A stretch of DNA of 34,406 nucleotides, from contig NZ_JAQPOK010000073.1 in assembly GCF_030068445.1 (NCBI RefSeq), positions 1 through 34,406 of the forward strand. The letters run 5' to 3'. Below the pieces are notes generated by a model. That model saw only the letters and a list, made by a program, of their open reading frames with translations, ran no database searches and was not told where the DNA came from. This document shows, one piece after another, positions 16,337 through 23,303 of this stretch. The position numbers were made by a program, and so were the translations under genes. Position 1 is the stretch's first letter. Each line of letters begins with the position of its first letter. Origin of the DNA: Roseofilum halophilum BLCC-M91. GTDB taxonomy: Bacteria; Cyanobacteriota; Cyanobacteriia; Cyanobacteriales; Desertifilaceae.

Positions 16337-17194
16337 TCATCGATCGACAGATGAAGAGGGGTCGATCGCATCCGGTAGCTCTAAGGCCATTTGGTACAAT
16401 TTCCGTTTAGGAACATCGGTAAGTTGCGCTAAGTGACGGCTGGCTTGCGATCGCGACCATCCTTGCTCTAATAAATCAGCTAACTCGGCTTTCAGTGCAG
16501 TTTCAGATAACCCTACATTCTCCAGATTTGCACCCGCCAAAACCAGGGTAAACTCTCCTTTGGGCTGATGTTCTTGATAATATTGGATGGCTTCGTTTAA
16601 GCTTCCTCGCCAAAATTGTTCATAGAGTTTGGTCAATTCGCGAGCGATGGTAATCTGACGCTCTGCTCCACAGGTGGCGCTTAAATCTTTTAGGGTGGCT
16701 TGCAAGCGGTGGGGCGCTTCATAGAGAATGACGGTACGAGTTTCCGTTTTCAGAGCGTCTAAACGCTGGTGACGGGGTTTCCCTTTGGCAGGTAAAAAGC
16801 CTTCAAAACAGAAGCGATCGCTCCCCAAACCCGAAGCAGATAAAGCCGTTAACGCCGCATTTGCCCCAGGAATCGGAATTACATCAATTCCAGCCTCTAA
16901 CGTCGCCTGGATCAATTCATATCCCGGATCAGAAATGCCAGGAATACCCGCATCACTGACTAAGGCGATCGCCTTTCCCTGTTGCATCAGCGCCAACAGT
17001 TCCGGAATACGCTGCTGTTGATTATGTTCGTGGCAGCTCATTTGCCGCGTCTGAATTTGAAAATGTTGTAGCAACTTACCCGTATGACGAGTATCTTCTG
17101 CGGCAACGATCTCCACCGACTGCAAAACTTTCACCGCCCGAAACGTCATATCCTCTAAATTGCCTATGGGTGTTCCTACAATATATAACGTCAT
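16337..17194 (-). CDS. rsmI: 16S rRNA (cytidine1402-2'-O)-methyltransferase RsmI
   Basis: RsmI methylates the ribose of C1402 in the decoding centre of 16S rRNA using SAM. The N-terminus MTLYIVGTPIGNLEDMT carries the tetrapyrrole-methylase-type GTPIGNL motif. AAEDTRHT, then ALVSDAGIPGISDPG, then PIPGANAALTALSASG complete the signature of the family. The frame runs on upstream to 17239, but those 15 extra residues come from sequence containing a heptad repeat, and the start at 17194 places the conserved strand at the N-terminus. At 285 residues it has the normal length. It lies 58 bases downstream of the Ycf29-type regulator on the same strand. Confidence 0.95.
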   Translation of the reverse strand: MTLYIVGTPIGNLEDMTFRAVKVLQSVEIVAAEDTRHTGKLLQHFQIQTRQMSCHEHNQQQRIPELLALMQQGKAIALVSDAGIPGISDPGYELIQATLEAGIDVIPIPGANAALTALSASGLGSDRFCFEGFLPAKGKPRHQRLDALKTETRTVILYEAPHRLQATLKDLSATCGAERQITIARELTKLYEQFWRGSLNEAIQYYQEHQPKGEFTLVLAGANLENVGLSETALKAELADLLEQGWSRSQASRHLAQLTDVPKRKLYQMALELPDAIDPSSSVDR

Positions 17195-17210
17195 GTCAAT
17201 TGGGCAGAAG

Positions 17211-17224
17211 GGTAATCGGTAATT
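17211..17224. repeat. Heptad repeat (GGTAATC, GGTAATT)
   Basis: Two adjacent heptads of the GGTAATN family lie in the short gap between the Ycf29-type regulator gene and rsmI. Confidence 0.6.
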
Positions 17225-17252
17225 GCTGCTTCTCCCCATCTCCCTATCCCCC

Positions 17253-17930
17253 TTAAGATTGATTTAATCCATGCTCGATCGCAAACCGGACTAACTCCGT
17301 GCGGCTATTGGTTCCCGTTTTCACAAATAACCGGCTCACATATTTTTCCACATTCCGCACACTCGTTTCAAGACGGCGAGCAATCTCCTTATTCATCAAC
17401 CCTTCCGTCACTAAATTCAAAACACTTTGCTCTCTAGGGGTAAAATCGATTTGAATCGGGCTAGTTTGAGTTGATACCGTATTCCCCTGTTGCAGGATGC
17501 CCTGAATTTGATTGAGTTGTTGTTTAATATCATCCAATTCTGTTGAATTACTGGCTGCTGCGCGGCGGTCGAGCAAGTTTTTGACGATCACTTCTAATTC
17601 TTCTGGATCAAACGGTTTGGGGAGATAGGCATCACATCCAGCTTGATAGCCTTGGATGCGATCGGAAGTCATCCCTTTAGCCGTTAAAAATACAACAGGC
17701 AAGGACTTGAACCGCTCATCTTCCCGCAACTGTTGCAGGAACTGATAGCCATCCACTTGCGGCATCATAATATCCGAAATCACCAAATCCGGCACAATCT
17801 GTTGGACTTTTTCCCAACCTTCAATGGCATTATTTGCCACTTCTACCGTAAACCCTGAATCTTCGAGATAAGCTTGCACCGCCTCCCGTAGTCCCGGTTC
17901 ATCATCGACCAATAACAGTTTTGCTGACAT
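17253..17930 (-). CDS. ycf29: NarL-type response regulator, Ycf29/Rre1 family
   Basis: A 225-residue response regulator. The receiver domain (1-120) has Asp9-Asp10, the phosphoacceptor Asp53 in VISDIMMP, and the KPFDPEEL end. The C-terminal LuxR-type helix-turn-helix (about 160-222) reads FTPREQSVLNLVTEGLMNKE and then RRLETSVRNVEKYVSRLF. The stretches TAKGMTSDRIQGY and SVRNVEKYVSRLF with KTGTNSRTELVRFA match the Ycf29 proteins of algal plastids and the Rre1 regulator of cyanobacteria, which works with the kinase Hik2 in stress control. The family call rests on recall of these motifs. No histidine kinase is adjacent, as is usual for this gene. It may be cotranscribed with rsmI. Confidence 0.8.
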   Translation of the reverse strand: MSAKLLLVDDEPGLREAVQAYLEDSGFTVEVANNAIEGWEKVQQIVPDLVISDIMMPQVDGYQFLQQLREDERFKSLPVVFLTAKGMTSDRIQGYQAGCDAYLPKPFDPEELEVIVKNLLDRRAAASNSTELDDIKQQLNQIQGILQQGNTVSTQTSPIQIDFTPREQSVLNLVTEGLMNKEIARRLETSVRNVEKYVSRLFVKTGTNSRTELVRFAIEHGLNQS

Positions 17931-18078
17931 AGAATGTTCATCAATAGGGGTAATACTCCCATTGTAACAAATTTTGGAAACAACCCTACCTGAATTAGGA
18001 GGATGGGGTCATCCCCCCAATTAATCTTAACTTTATCCGTAGTCACTTAAGAGTGAGTCAACCCTTTAAACCCCAACG

Positions 18079-18606
18079 TTACTCTTCTTTCTCTAAAGCA
18101 CTAATTACTTCTTCTTTTTGCTCTTTCGAGAAGGCTTGAGATAGCTTTTCTTCATCCTCTCTAGACAATGAAGTTCGCAAAACTTTAGCATTATATTGAG
18201 TAATTTGATCCATCACTTTATCTTCTGTCCATTTCCGAATCAGCAGAAATAGGGCAGCATGGCCCGGTTCAATTGTTTCACCTACTTTTTTGATAAAATT
18301 ATCATCTACTCCATAATCGGTTGCTTTACCACTCAAAGCACCTGTAATAGCTCCAACAGCCGCTCCAAACCAAGGCACAAAGAACAATAGGCCAATTAAC
18401 AGACCCCAAAATGCACCACCTAATGCACCAGCACCCACCAAATTAACCACTTGGTCAATTTTGACTTTGCCCTTGGAATTGCGTTTAACAATGGCGGCAT
18501 CTCCTAACTCAATCAGATATTCTTTTTGTAACTGGGCTAGTTTATCCCGCATGGCATAAGCATCTGCTTCATTATCGAAAGCTAAGACGACTAATTCACT
18601 ATTCAT
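18079..18606 (-). CDS. DUF1269 family protein
   Basis: A 175-residue protein of the DUF1269 family. It opens with SELVVLAFDNEADAYAMRDKL. A glycine-rich hydrophobic hairpin in the middle (GAGALGGAFWGLLIGLLFF, then AAVGAITGALSGKATDYG) could insert in or associate with membranes. The C-terminal part is acidic and helical (SREDEEKLSQAFSKEQKEE). Members are often stress-induced, but the molecular role is unknown. Its upstream region carries an 11-base tandem repeat next to a possible promoter (see 18635-18670). Confidence 0.85.
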   Translation of the reverse strand: MNSELVVLAFDNEADAYAMRDKLAQLQKEYLIELGDAAIVKRNSKGKVKIDQVVNLVGAGALGGAFWGLLIGLLFFVPWFGAAVGAITGALSGKATDYGVDDNFIKKVGETIEPGHAALFLLIRKWTEDKVMDQITQYNAKVLRTSLSREDEEKLSQAFSKEQKEEVISALEKEE

Positions 18607-18634
18607 ATGGATTTCAGTTTCCGCAATACTTCAA

Positions 18635-18670
18635 AATTTAGGTTAAATTTAGGTTAATACCTATTGTCAA
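18635..18670 (-). promoter_or_regulatory. Pho-box-like direct repeats in the DUF1269 promoter
   Basis: AATTTAGGTTA is repeated exactly in tandem (18635-18645, 18646-18656). On the minus strand this gives TTAACCT twice with 11-base periodicity, i.e. 8-base units with 3-base spacers, the layout described for cyanobacterial SphR (PhoB-like) sites. A -35-like TTGACA (minus strand, 18670-18665) is followed 17 bases later by TTTAAC, so the repeats overlap the core promoter. The regulator is inferred only from this geometry. Confidence 0.4.
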
Positions 18671-18746
18671 GGTTCTTGAGTACCTAAATCGCCTACATAT
18701 ACTAACTATACCCAACATCCATTACCAGCGCCAAGCGTTATACATT

Positions 18747-19169
18747 ATGGTCAATTCATCTCCCTTCTCTAAACTACGTCGTCCCTTCATCGGTCAAGGC
18801 GTTTCCTTCCCCCTACAGGTGACTCGTCAAGGTAGTTTAGCCTTGAGTGCCGAAGATCTCAATATTCGGGAGTCCATGGTCATTATTCTGATGACTGACT
18901 TGGGGGAGAGGGTTTATCGCCCTAACTTTGGCTGTCGGTTATCGGAATTAGCCTTTGCTCCCATGAACCGAGAGACCTTAACCTTGATGCGAATTTGGGT
19001 GCAAGAAGCTCTAGAACAGTGGGAACCGCGAATTATTGTGCGGCAAGTGTTAACCCTTCCTCGTCAAGAAGAAGGGCGAGTTGACCTGATCATTCAATAT
19101 GAAATTCGGGCCAATCACGATCAGCGTAGTATGGTGTTCCCGTTTTATCTCAAGTCCGAAGAAGGGTGA
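18747..19169 (+). CDS. GPW/gp25 family protein (phage baseplate-like), isolated
   Basis: A 140-residue protein matching the GPW/gp25 (IraD-like) family. The diagnostic part is ILMTDLGERVYRPNFGCRLSELAFAPMN, followed by an amphipathic helix with WVQEALEQWEPRI and two beta strands (VDLIIQYEIRA). In phage T4, type VI secretion and contractile injection systems, gp25-like proteins lock the tail sheath to the baseplate. Cyanobacteria can carry such thylakoid-anchored injection systems. Here no sheath, tube, spike or ATPase gene is within the window, so it is an orphan. Its stop is two bases from that of the convergent chorismate lyase. Whether the rest of the machine is encoded elsewhere cannot be seen. 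Confidence 0.85.
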   Translation: MVNSSPFSKLRRPFIGQGVSFPLQVTRQGSLALSAEDLNIRESMVIILMTDLGERVYRPNFGCRLSELAFAPMNRETLTLMRIWVQEALEQWEPRIIVRQVLTLPRQEEGRVDLIIQYEIRANHDQRSMVFPFYLKSEEG

Positions 19170-19171
19170 TT

Positions 19172-19783
19172 TCAATGGATATTCTGAGGCCCCAAATACT
19201 GAATCAAATAGGGCGAAAACACCTCATAAATTAAGGTAAATGGCCGTCCATGATGCCAAAACAGATAATGGCGACCCCAAAACGGCCCCGGTTGCTCAAA
19301 GGCTTCCTCTAAGGCTTGGGAATGACCGTAATAAAGCCCTTGAATATCTCGGTATAACTCCGTTCGCAACCGAGCTAAACTGGCCCAGATGGGCAAGGAG
19401 CGATTTTGTAAATAGTCATCCACATGGCTGGCTTCCCACCAAGAAGTGGCATAGGCTAACCGTTGTCCGGATGCGGTTCTCAGCCATACTTGTCGCCTTA
19501 ACCTCGGCCCCGGAATCGCGGAAAGCTGGGCAGGTGCGCCATCGGGATTCATGCCAATGGAAGACATATCAATGACATCGACTTCCGTTCGTTCGCGGGT
19601 TAACAATTGCAAGTGACGAGTGGGGGAACCGTCGCCAAGTAAGAGAATTTGCCAAGCTGGAGAGAGTTGTTCGTGGGGCAGTCCGGTTTGGATTGCGGTT
19701 TCATCGCCTTCCCATAGGGGATGCAGGGGAAACCAAGTGGTGGGTACTGGGGTTAGGGTTTGAGATTGGGCGGTTACAGTCAA
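19172..19783 (-). CDS. Chorismate lyase, cyanobacterial DUF98 type
   Basis: Chorismate lyase converts chorismate to 4-hydroxybenzoate and pyruvate, the first committed step of plastoquinone head-group synthesis in cyanobacteria. The 203-residue protein matches the DUF98/chorismate-lyase family (homologues of Synechocystis Sll1797). Visible conserved parts are SPAWQILLLGDGSPTRHLQLL, PRLRRQVWLRTASGQRLAYA, SWWEASHVDDYL and RTELYRDIQG. It is soluble. It faces ntcB across a 159-base divergent region and is convergent with the gp25-like gene. The gene symbol is left empty because the cyanobacterial enzyme is not the UbiC type by sequence. Confidence 0.85.
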   Translation of the reverse strand: MTVTAQSQTLTPVPTTWFPLHPLWEGDETAIQTGLPHEQLSPAWQILLLGDGSPTRHLQLLTRERTEVDVIDMSSIGMNPDGAPAQLSAIPGPRLRRQVWLRTASGQRLAYATSWWEASHVDDYLQNRSLPIWASLARLRTELYRDIQGLYYGHSQALEEAFEQPGPFWGRHYLFWHHGRPFTLIYEVFSPYLIQYLGPQNIH

Positions 19784-19819
19784 GGGTCTTCACATAACTT
19801 AACGTTTCCTCTGTCTTAT

Positions 19820-19831
19820 GATAGCGCTATC
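19820..19831. promoter_or_regulatory. Perfect 12-base palindrome between chorismate lyase and ntcB
   Basis: GATAGCGCTATC is a perfect palindrome 37 bases before the start of the chorismate lyase gene. It could be an operator half-site pair or simply part of the AGCGC-containing repeat background. Confidence 0.3.
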
Positions 19832-19861
19832 GGTTGGGTAATGGGGGTTCCCTTTTTATTT

Positions 19862-19903
19862 GTAGTCTTAAATACTAAATCCGGGTTTGAGGTTCGCTAA
19901 GGT
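19862..19903 (+). promoter_or_regulatory. NtcA-activated promoter of ntcB
   Basis: GTA (19862-19864), eight bases, TAC (19873-19875) is an exact GTA-N8-TAC NtcA site. After 22 bases comes TAAGGT (19898-19903), matching the TAN3T -10 box. NtcA-activated promoters have this arrangement with 20-24 bases between site and -10, and no -35 box. It lies 40 bases before the ATG of ntcB, a gene that is known to be NtcA-controlled in other cyanobacteria. Confidence 0.8.
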
Positions 19904-19942
19904 TTGGAAATCACTTAAGACGAGGAATAGGCTAGGCAGCCT

Positions 19943-20890
19943 ATGCGTTTAGAGCAATTACAAGCATTTTTATCGGTTGCTAAAACTGGCAATTTTCAAC
20001 AGGCAGCTCATGAATGCGGGGTCACTCAATCTACCATTAGTCGGCAAATTCAGGGATTAGAGGGCGATTTGGGTATTCCCTTATTTCATCGTTCTTCGAT
20101 CGCCAAATTGACGGTTGGAGGGGAAGTGCTGCTTCCCCATGCTCGGCGCATTTGCCAAGAATGGCAAACTGCTCAAGAGGAAGTTTCGGAGCTGTTGGCA
20201 GGAAAACAGCAGGAACTGTGTGTAGCGGCTATTCCTTCTCTATGTTCCTATGGTTTACCTTTAGTGTTACAGCGATTTTGTTGGTCTCATCCAGAGGTAC
20301 AGTTACGAGTAACGGCTTTGGGGAGCGATCGCGCCTTGAAAGTGCTGAAAGATGGTTTAGTAGACTTAGCACTCATTATGCAAAATCGCTTTTTAACGGC
20401 TAGTGCTGAATTAGTGGTCGATCCCCTCTTTGAAGAAACCATCGCCGTATTAATGGCAGCCGATCATCCTTTACATCAAGAACACCTGTTATCTTGGGAG
20501 GCAATTTCCCACTATCCGCAGGTGATATTTAAGGATGGATATGGGATGCAACGACTGGTTCATGAGCAATTTAGCAAACATAATCTTCAATATCGAGCGG
20601 TTTTAGAACTTAATACCTTAGACGCTTTTCGAGGAGTCATTCGCCAAGGAGAATTTATCGCTGTATTACCCGAATCAGCAGTACGATTAGCCTCCCAAGA
20701 CCCTAGCGTGATTTCTCGTCCTCTACAACCGAGCATTCATGATGGGGGAAAACCGCTAACTCGTCAAGTGGTATTAGTGACGACTAAAGATCGGCTGCAA
20801 ATTCCACCTATTGAAAAGTTTCGCGCCTTAGCCCTAGAATATATTCCTCCCCAATTTGCTCCACAAGCGGCGATCGCCAGTGGTAGATAA
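19943..20890 (+). CDS. ntcB: LysR-type activator NtcB of nitrate assimilation
   Basis: A 315-residue LysR-type regulator. The helix-turn-helix is at about residues 18-37 (FQQAAHECGVTQSTISRQIQ), followed by the linker helix and the two-lobed effector domain. The assignment to NtcB, the nitrite-responsive activator of nitrate-assimilation genes, rests on three points: the sequence resembles NtcB (LGSDRALKVLKDGLVDLALIM; FKDGYGMQRLV; LNTLDAFRGVIRQGE), a cnaT homologue lies 34 bases downstream as in Anabaena, and the upstream region has a perfect NtcA site. An inverted repeat GTCTTAA/TTAAGAC (19865-19871, 19915-19921) brackets the promoter and might be an autoregulatory site. No nir or nrt gene is in the window. 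Confidence 0.85.
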   Translation: MRLEQLQAFLSVAKTGNFQQAAHECGVTQSTISRQIQGLEGDLGIPLFHRSSIAKLTVGGEVLLPHARRICQEWQTAQEEVSELLAGKQQELCVAAIPSLCSYGLPLVLQRFCWSHPEVQLRVTALGSDRALKVLKDGLVDLALIMQNRFLTASAELVVDPLFEETIAVLMAADHPLHQEHLLSWEAISHYPQVIFKDGYGMQRLVHEQFSKHNLQYRAVLELNTLDAFRGVIRQGEFIAVLPESAVRLASQDPSVISRPLQPSIHDGGKPLTRQVVLVTTKDRLQIPPIEKFRALALEYIPPQFAPQAAIASGR

Positions 20891-20924
20891 ATAGGTAATA
20901 CGAAAAAGGCAATAGGCATAAATT

Positions 20925-22001
20925 ATGAGTGATTCCTTCCGAGAATTGTTAAAAAAAGTAGGCAGCGGCCCCCATACCGGAAAACTCCTCACTCGTACAG
21001 AATCGGCCCAAGCAGCGCGACAGATGCTGCTGCAAGAAGCGACACCTGCCCAAATTGGGGCATTTATGATTGCTCACCGCATGAGACGACCGACACCTGA
21101 AGAGTTAGCCGGAATTTTAGACACTTATGATGAGTTAGGGCCAAAATTGCAACCCCGTCAAGAAGGGGAAAAAGTGGTGATTCTGGGAATTCCCTATGAT
21201 GGGCGATCGCGCTTGGTTCCAGTCAATATAATTACAGCACTAATCCTCAACACCGTGGGTATCCCGGTTATTCTCCATGGAGGGAATCGGATGCCAACTA
21301 AATATGGTATTCCTCTGATTGACCTTTGGAAAGGAGTAGGAGTCAATTGGGACTCCCTTTCCCTCGATCGAACTCAGGAAATCTTTCATCAAACCGGTTT
21401 AGGCTTTGTTTATCTCCCTCAGCATTTTCCCCAAGCTCATAGTTTGATTCCTTTCCGAGAGCAAATCGGTAAACGCCCCCCCTTTGCAACCACTGAACTC
21501 ATGTGGTGTCCCTATTCTGGGCCCGTTCATCTAATGACTGGGTATGTGCATCCTCCCACAGAAACCCTATTTAAACGCGCTTTAGCCCTGCGTAATATCG
21601 ATCAACTAACAACAATCAAAGGATTAGAAGGTAGTAGCGATCTCCCCTTGTCTCGCACCGCTATTATGGGACTGAGTAGGGAGCAAAATGCTGAGGTTTC
21701 GGACACTCAAGAGCCGGAAATGGTTCTTGAACGCTTCTCGATTAACTGTCGAGACTATGGACTAACCCCATCGGATGTGGGATTAGAATCAGAAGAGATG
21801 GCGATCGCCTCTATTAAAGCCATATTAGACCATCAACCGACCCCTCTTTTGAACTCTGCAATCTGGAACGGCGGATTTTATCTTTGGCGCTGTGGGTATT
21901 GTGATAGCGTGGAGACGGGTTTATCCATGGCTCAAGATCTCCTCTATGGGGATAAAATAGCCAAAACCCTGCACAATCTGCGTCGGATAATTAATCATTA
22001 A
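20925..22001 (+). CDS. cnaT: CnaT, anthranilate phosphoribosyltransferase-like protein
   Basis: A 358-residue protein of the glycosyltransferase family 3 / anthranilate phosphoribosyltransferase superfamily. The N-terminal helical domain reads LLTRTESAQAARQMLLQEATPAQIGAFMIA when its short pieces are joined. The catalytic half contains GIPYDGRSRLVPVN and ILHGGNRMPTKYG, where true TrpD has the phosphate-binding glycine loop. It therefore looks like the cyanobacterial CnaT, which in Anabaena is needed for expression of the nitrate assimilation operon and lies next to ntcB. The reaction of CnaT is unknown, and it is unlikely to serve in tryptophan synthesis. It is probably cotranscribed with ntcB and the GTPase gene (gaps of 34 and 16 bases). 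Confidence 0.85.
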   Translation: MSDSFRELLKKVGSGPHTGKLLTRTESAQAARQMLLQEATPAQIGAFMIAHRMRRPTPEELAGILDTYDELGPKLQPRQEGEKVVILGIPYDGRSRLVPVNIITALILNTVGIPVILHGGNRMPTKYGIPLIDLWKGVGVNWDSLSLDRTQEIFHQTGLGFVYLPQHFPQAHSLIPFREQIGKRPPFATTELMWCPYSGPVHLMTGYVHPPTETLFKRALALRNIDQLTTIKGLEGSSDLPLSRTAIMGLSREQNAEVSDTQEPEMVLERFSINCRDYGLTPSDVGLESEEMAIASIKAILDHQPTPLLNSAIWNGGFYLWRCGYCDSVETGLSMAQDLLYGDKIAKTLHNLRRIINH

Positions 22002-22017
22002 CAATTAATCATTAACA
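21990..22017. repeat. 14-base tandem repeat between cnaT and the GTPase gene
   Basis: ATTAATCATTAACA occurs twice in exact tandem, each copy made of two related heptads (ATTAATC, ATTAACA). It supplies the cnaT stop codon (21999-22001) and abuts the ATG at 22018. It occupies the place where a ribosome-binding site for the next gene would be, and no purine-rich site is visible there. Confidence 0.75.
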
Positions 22018-23193
22018 ATGCACAAGTGGTTTAGGGTGACTCAGTGGTTTAAAGTCAGTGAGGAGCAAATTGCCGAAATTCTGGATCGGGTGCGATCGGA
22101 ACTACCAACGACAGAAGCGCTACTCATTGGCAAACCGCAAACGGGGAAAAGTTCAATTGTGCGGGGACTCACCGGAGTTTCTGCGGAAATTGTCGGTCAA
22201 GGGTTCCGTCCCCATACCCAACATACGGAGCGCTATGCTTATCCCTCGGAGGATTTACCCCTGTTGATTTTTACGGATACAGTGGGGTTGGGGGATGTCG
22301 AGCAGGATACGGATCGAATTATTGAGGAGTTGGCGCAGGAGTTGGAAGGGAAAACTGTTGGCGCTAGGGTATTGATTTTAACGGTTAAAATTAATGATTT
22401 TGCCACCGATACCCTGCGTCAAGTGGTGCAAAAGCTGCGTCAAAAGTATCCCCAGGTTCCCTGTTTGTTGGCCATTACTTGTTTGCATGAGCTGTATCCT
22501 GCGGATGTAGAAAACCACCCCGTTTATCCTCCAGAGTTCGAGTCTTTACAACGGGCAGCATCTGCCATTGAGGAGGGATTGAAGGGCGATCGCGCCCTGG
22601 AACCGGATCGGGTGATTTTAATTGATTTTACCCTAGAGGAAGATGGGTATACACCAGTATTTTATGGTCTCGATCAATTGCGAGATACCCTGGGAGATTT
22701 GCTACCAGAAGCAGAGTCTCGTGCCATTTATCAGCTTTTGGATCAGGGAGTGGGCAAGCAGTTAGGTAGCCTCTATCGGGATGTGGGACGAAGGTATATT
22801 ACGGCATTTACAATTATGGCAGCAACGGTAGCGGCTGCGCCCTTGCCCTTTGCAACCATGCCGGTGTTAACGGCTCTGCAAGTGTCGATGGTGGGAGTGT
22901 TAGGTAAGCTTTATGGCCAAACCTTGAGCGTGTCTCAAGCGGGAGGACTGGTGAGTGCGATCGCCGGTGGATTCTTAGCCCAAGCCATTGGTCGGGAGTT
23001 GGTGAAGTTTATTCCCGGTTTCGGCAGCGCGATCGCCGCATCTTGGGCCGCCGCTTATACCTTTGCCCTAGGGGAAACGGCTTGTGTGTATTTTGGCGAT
23101 TTAATGGGCGGAAAAAAACCCGATCCCAATAAAATTCAATCCGTAATGCGCGAAGCTTTTCAAGGGGCAAAAGAACGGTTTAAAAATCAATGA
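22018..23193 (+). CDS. Era-like GTPase with C-terminal DUF697 domain
   Basis: A 391-residue protein with an N-terminal G domain and a C-terminal DUF697-type membrane-associated domain. The P-loop is GKPQTGKSS (residues 38-46), and the G3 box is DTVGLG (Asp87, Gly90). The usual G4 box N/TKxD is not seen; at the expected place the sequence is AITCLHEL, so guanine specificity may be weak. The C-terminal half contains three hydrophobic glycine- and alanine-rich segments (AATVAAAPLPFATMPVL; GLVSAIAGGFLAQAIG; GSAIAASWAAAYTFALG) and is typical of DUF697, suggesting membrane attachment. The role is unknown; its gene follows cnaT at 16 bases and may be in the ntcB operon. Confidence 0.85.
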   Translation: MHKWFRVTQWFKVSEEQIAEILDRVRSELPTTEALLIGKPQTGKSSIVRGLTGVSAEIVGQGFRPHTQHTERYAYPSEDLPLLIFTDTVGLGDVEQDTDRIIEELAQELEGKTVGARVLILTVKINDFATDTLRQVVQKLRQKYPQVPCLLAITCLHELYPADVENHPVYPPEFESLQRAASAIEEGLKGDRALEPDRVILIDFTLEEDGYTPVFYGLDQLRDTLGDLLPEAESRAIYQLLDQGVGKQLGSLYRDVGRRYITAFTIMAATVAAAPLPFATMPVLTALQVSMVGVLGKLYGQTLSVSQAGGLVSAIAGGFLAQAIGRELVKFIPGFGSAIAASWAAAYTFALGETACVYFGDLMGGKKPDPNKIQSVMREAFQGAKERFKNQ

Positions 23194-23303
23194 TTAATGC
23201 ATGGTTTTAGCCATAGACTCAATTGAGGATAGCATTACCTACAGAAAAAAGTTATAGTTAAATAAATTTCAGTACATCAACTCCAGCCATGATTTTTAAT
23301 TGA

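Noticed and set aside
19240-19575. 111-codon plus-strand frame opposite chorismate lyase
   Set aside because: The minus-strand chorismate lyase is clearly the coding strand, and nothing supports this frame.
20925-22001. Tryptophan-pathway TrpD for the gene after ntcB
   Set aside because: It sits next to ntcB with no trp genes nearby, and the sequence is of the CnaT-like subgroup.
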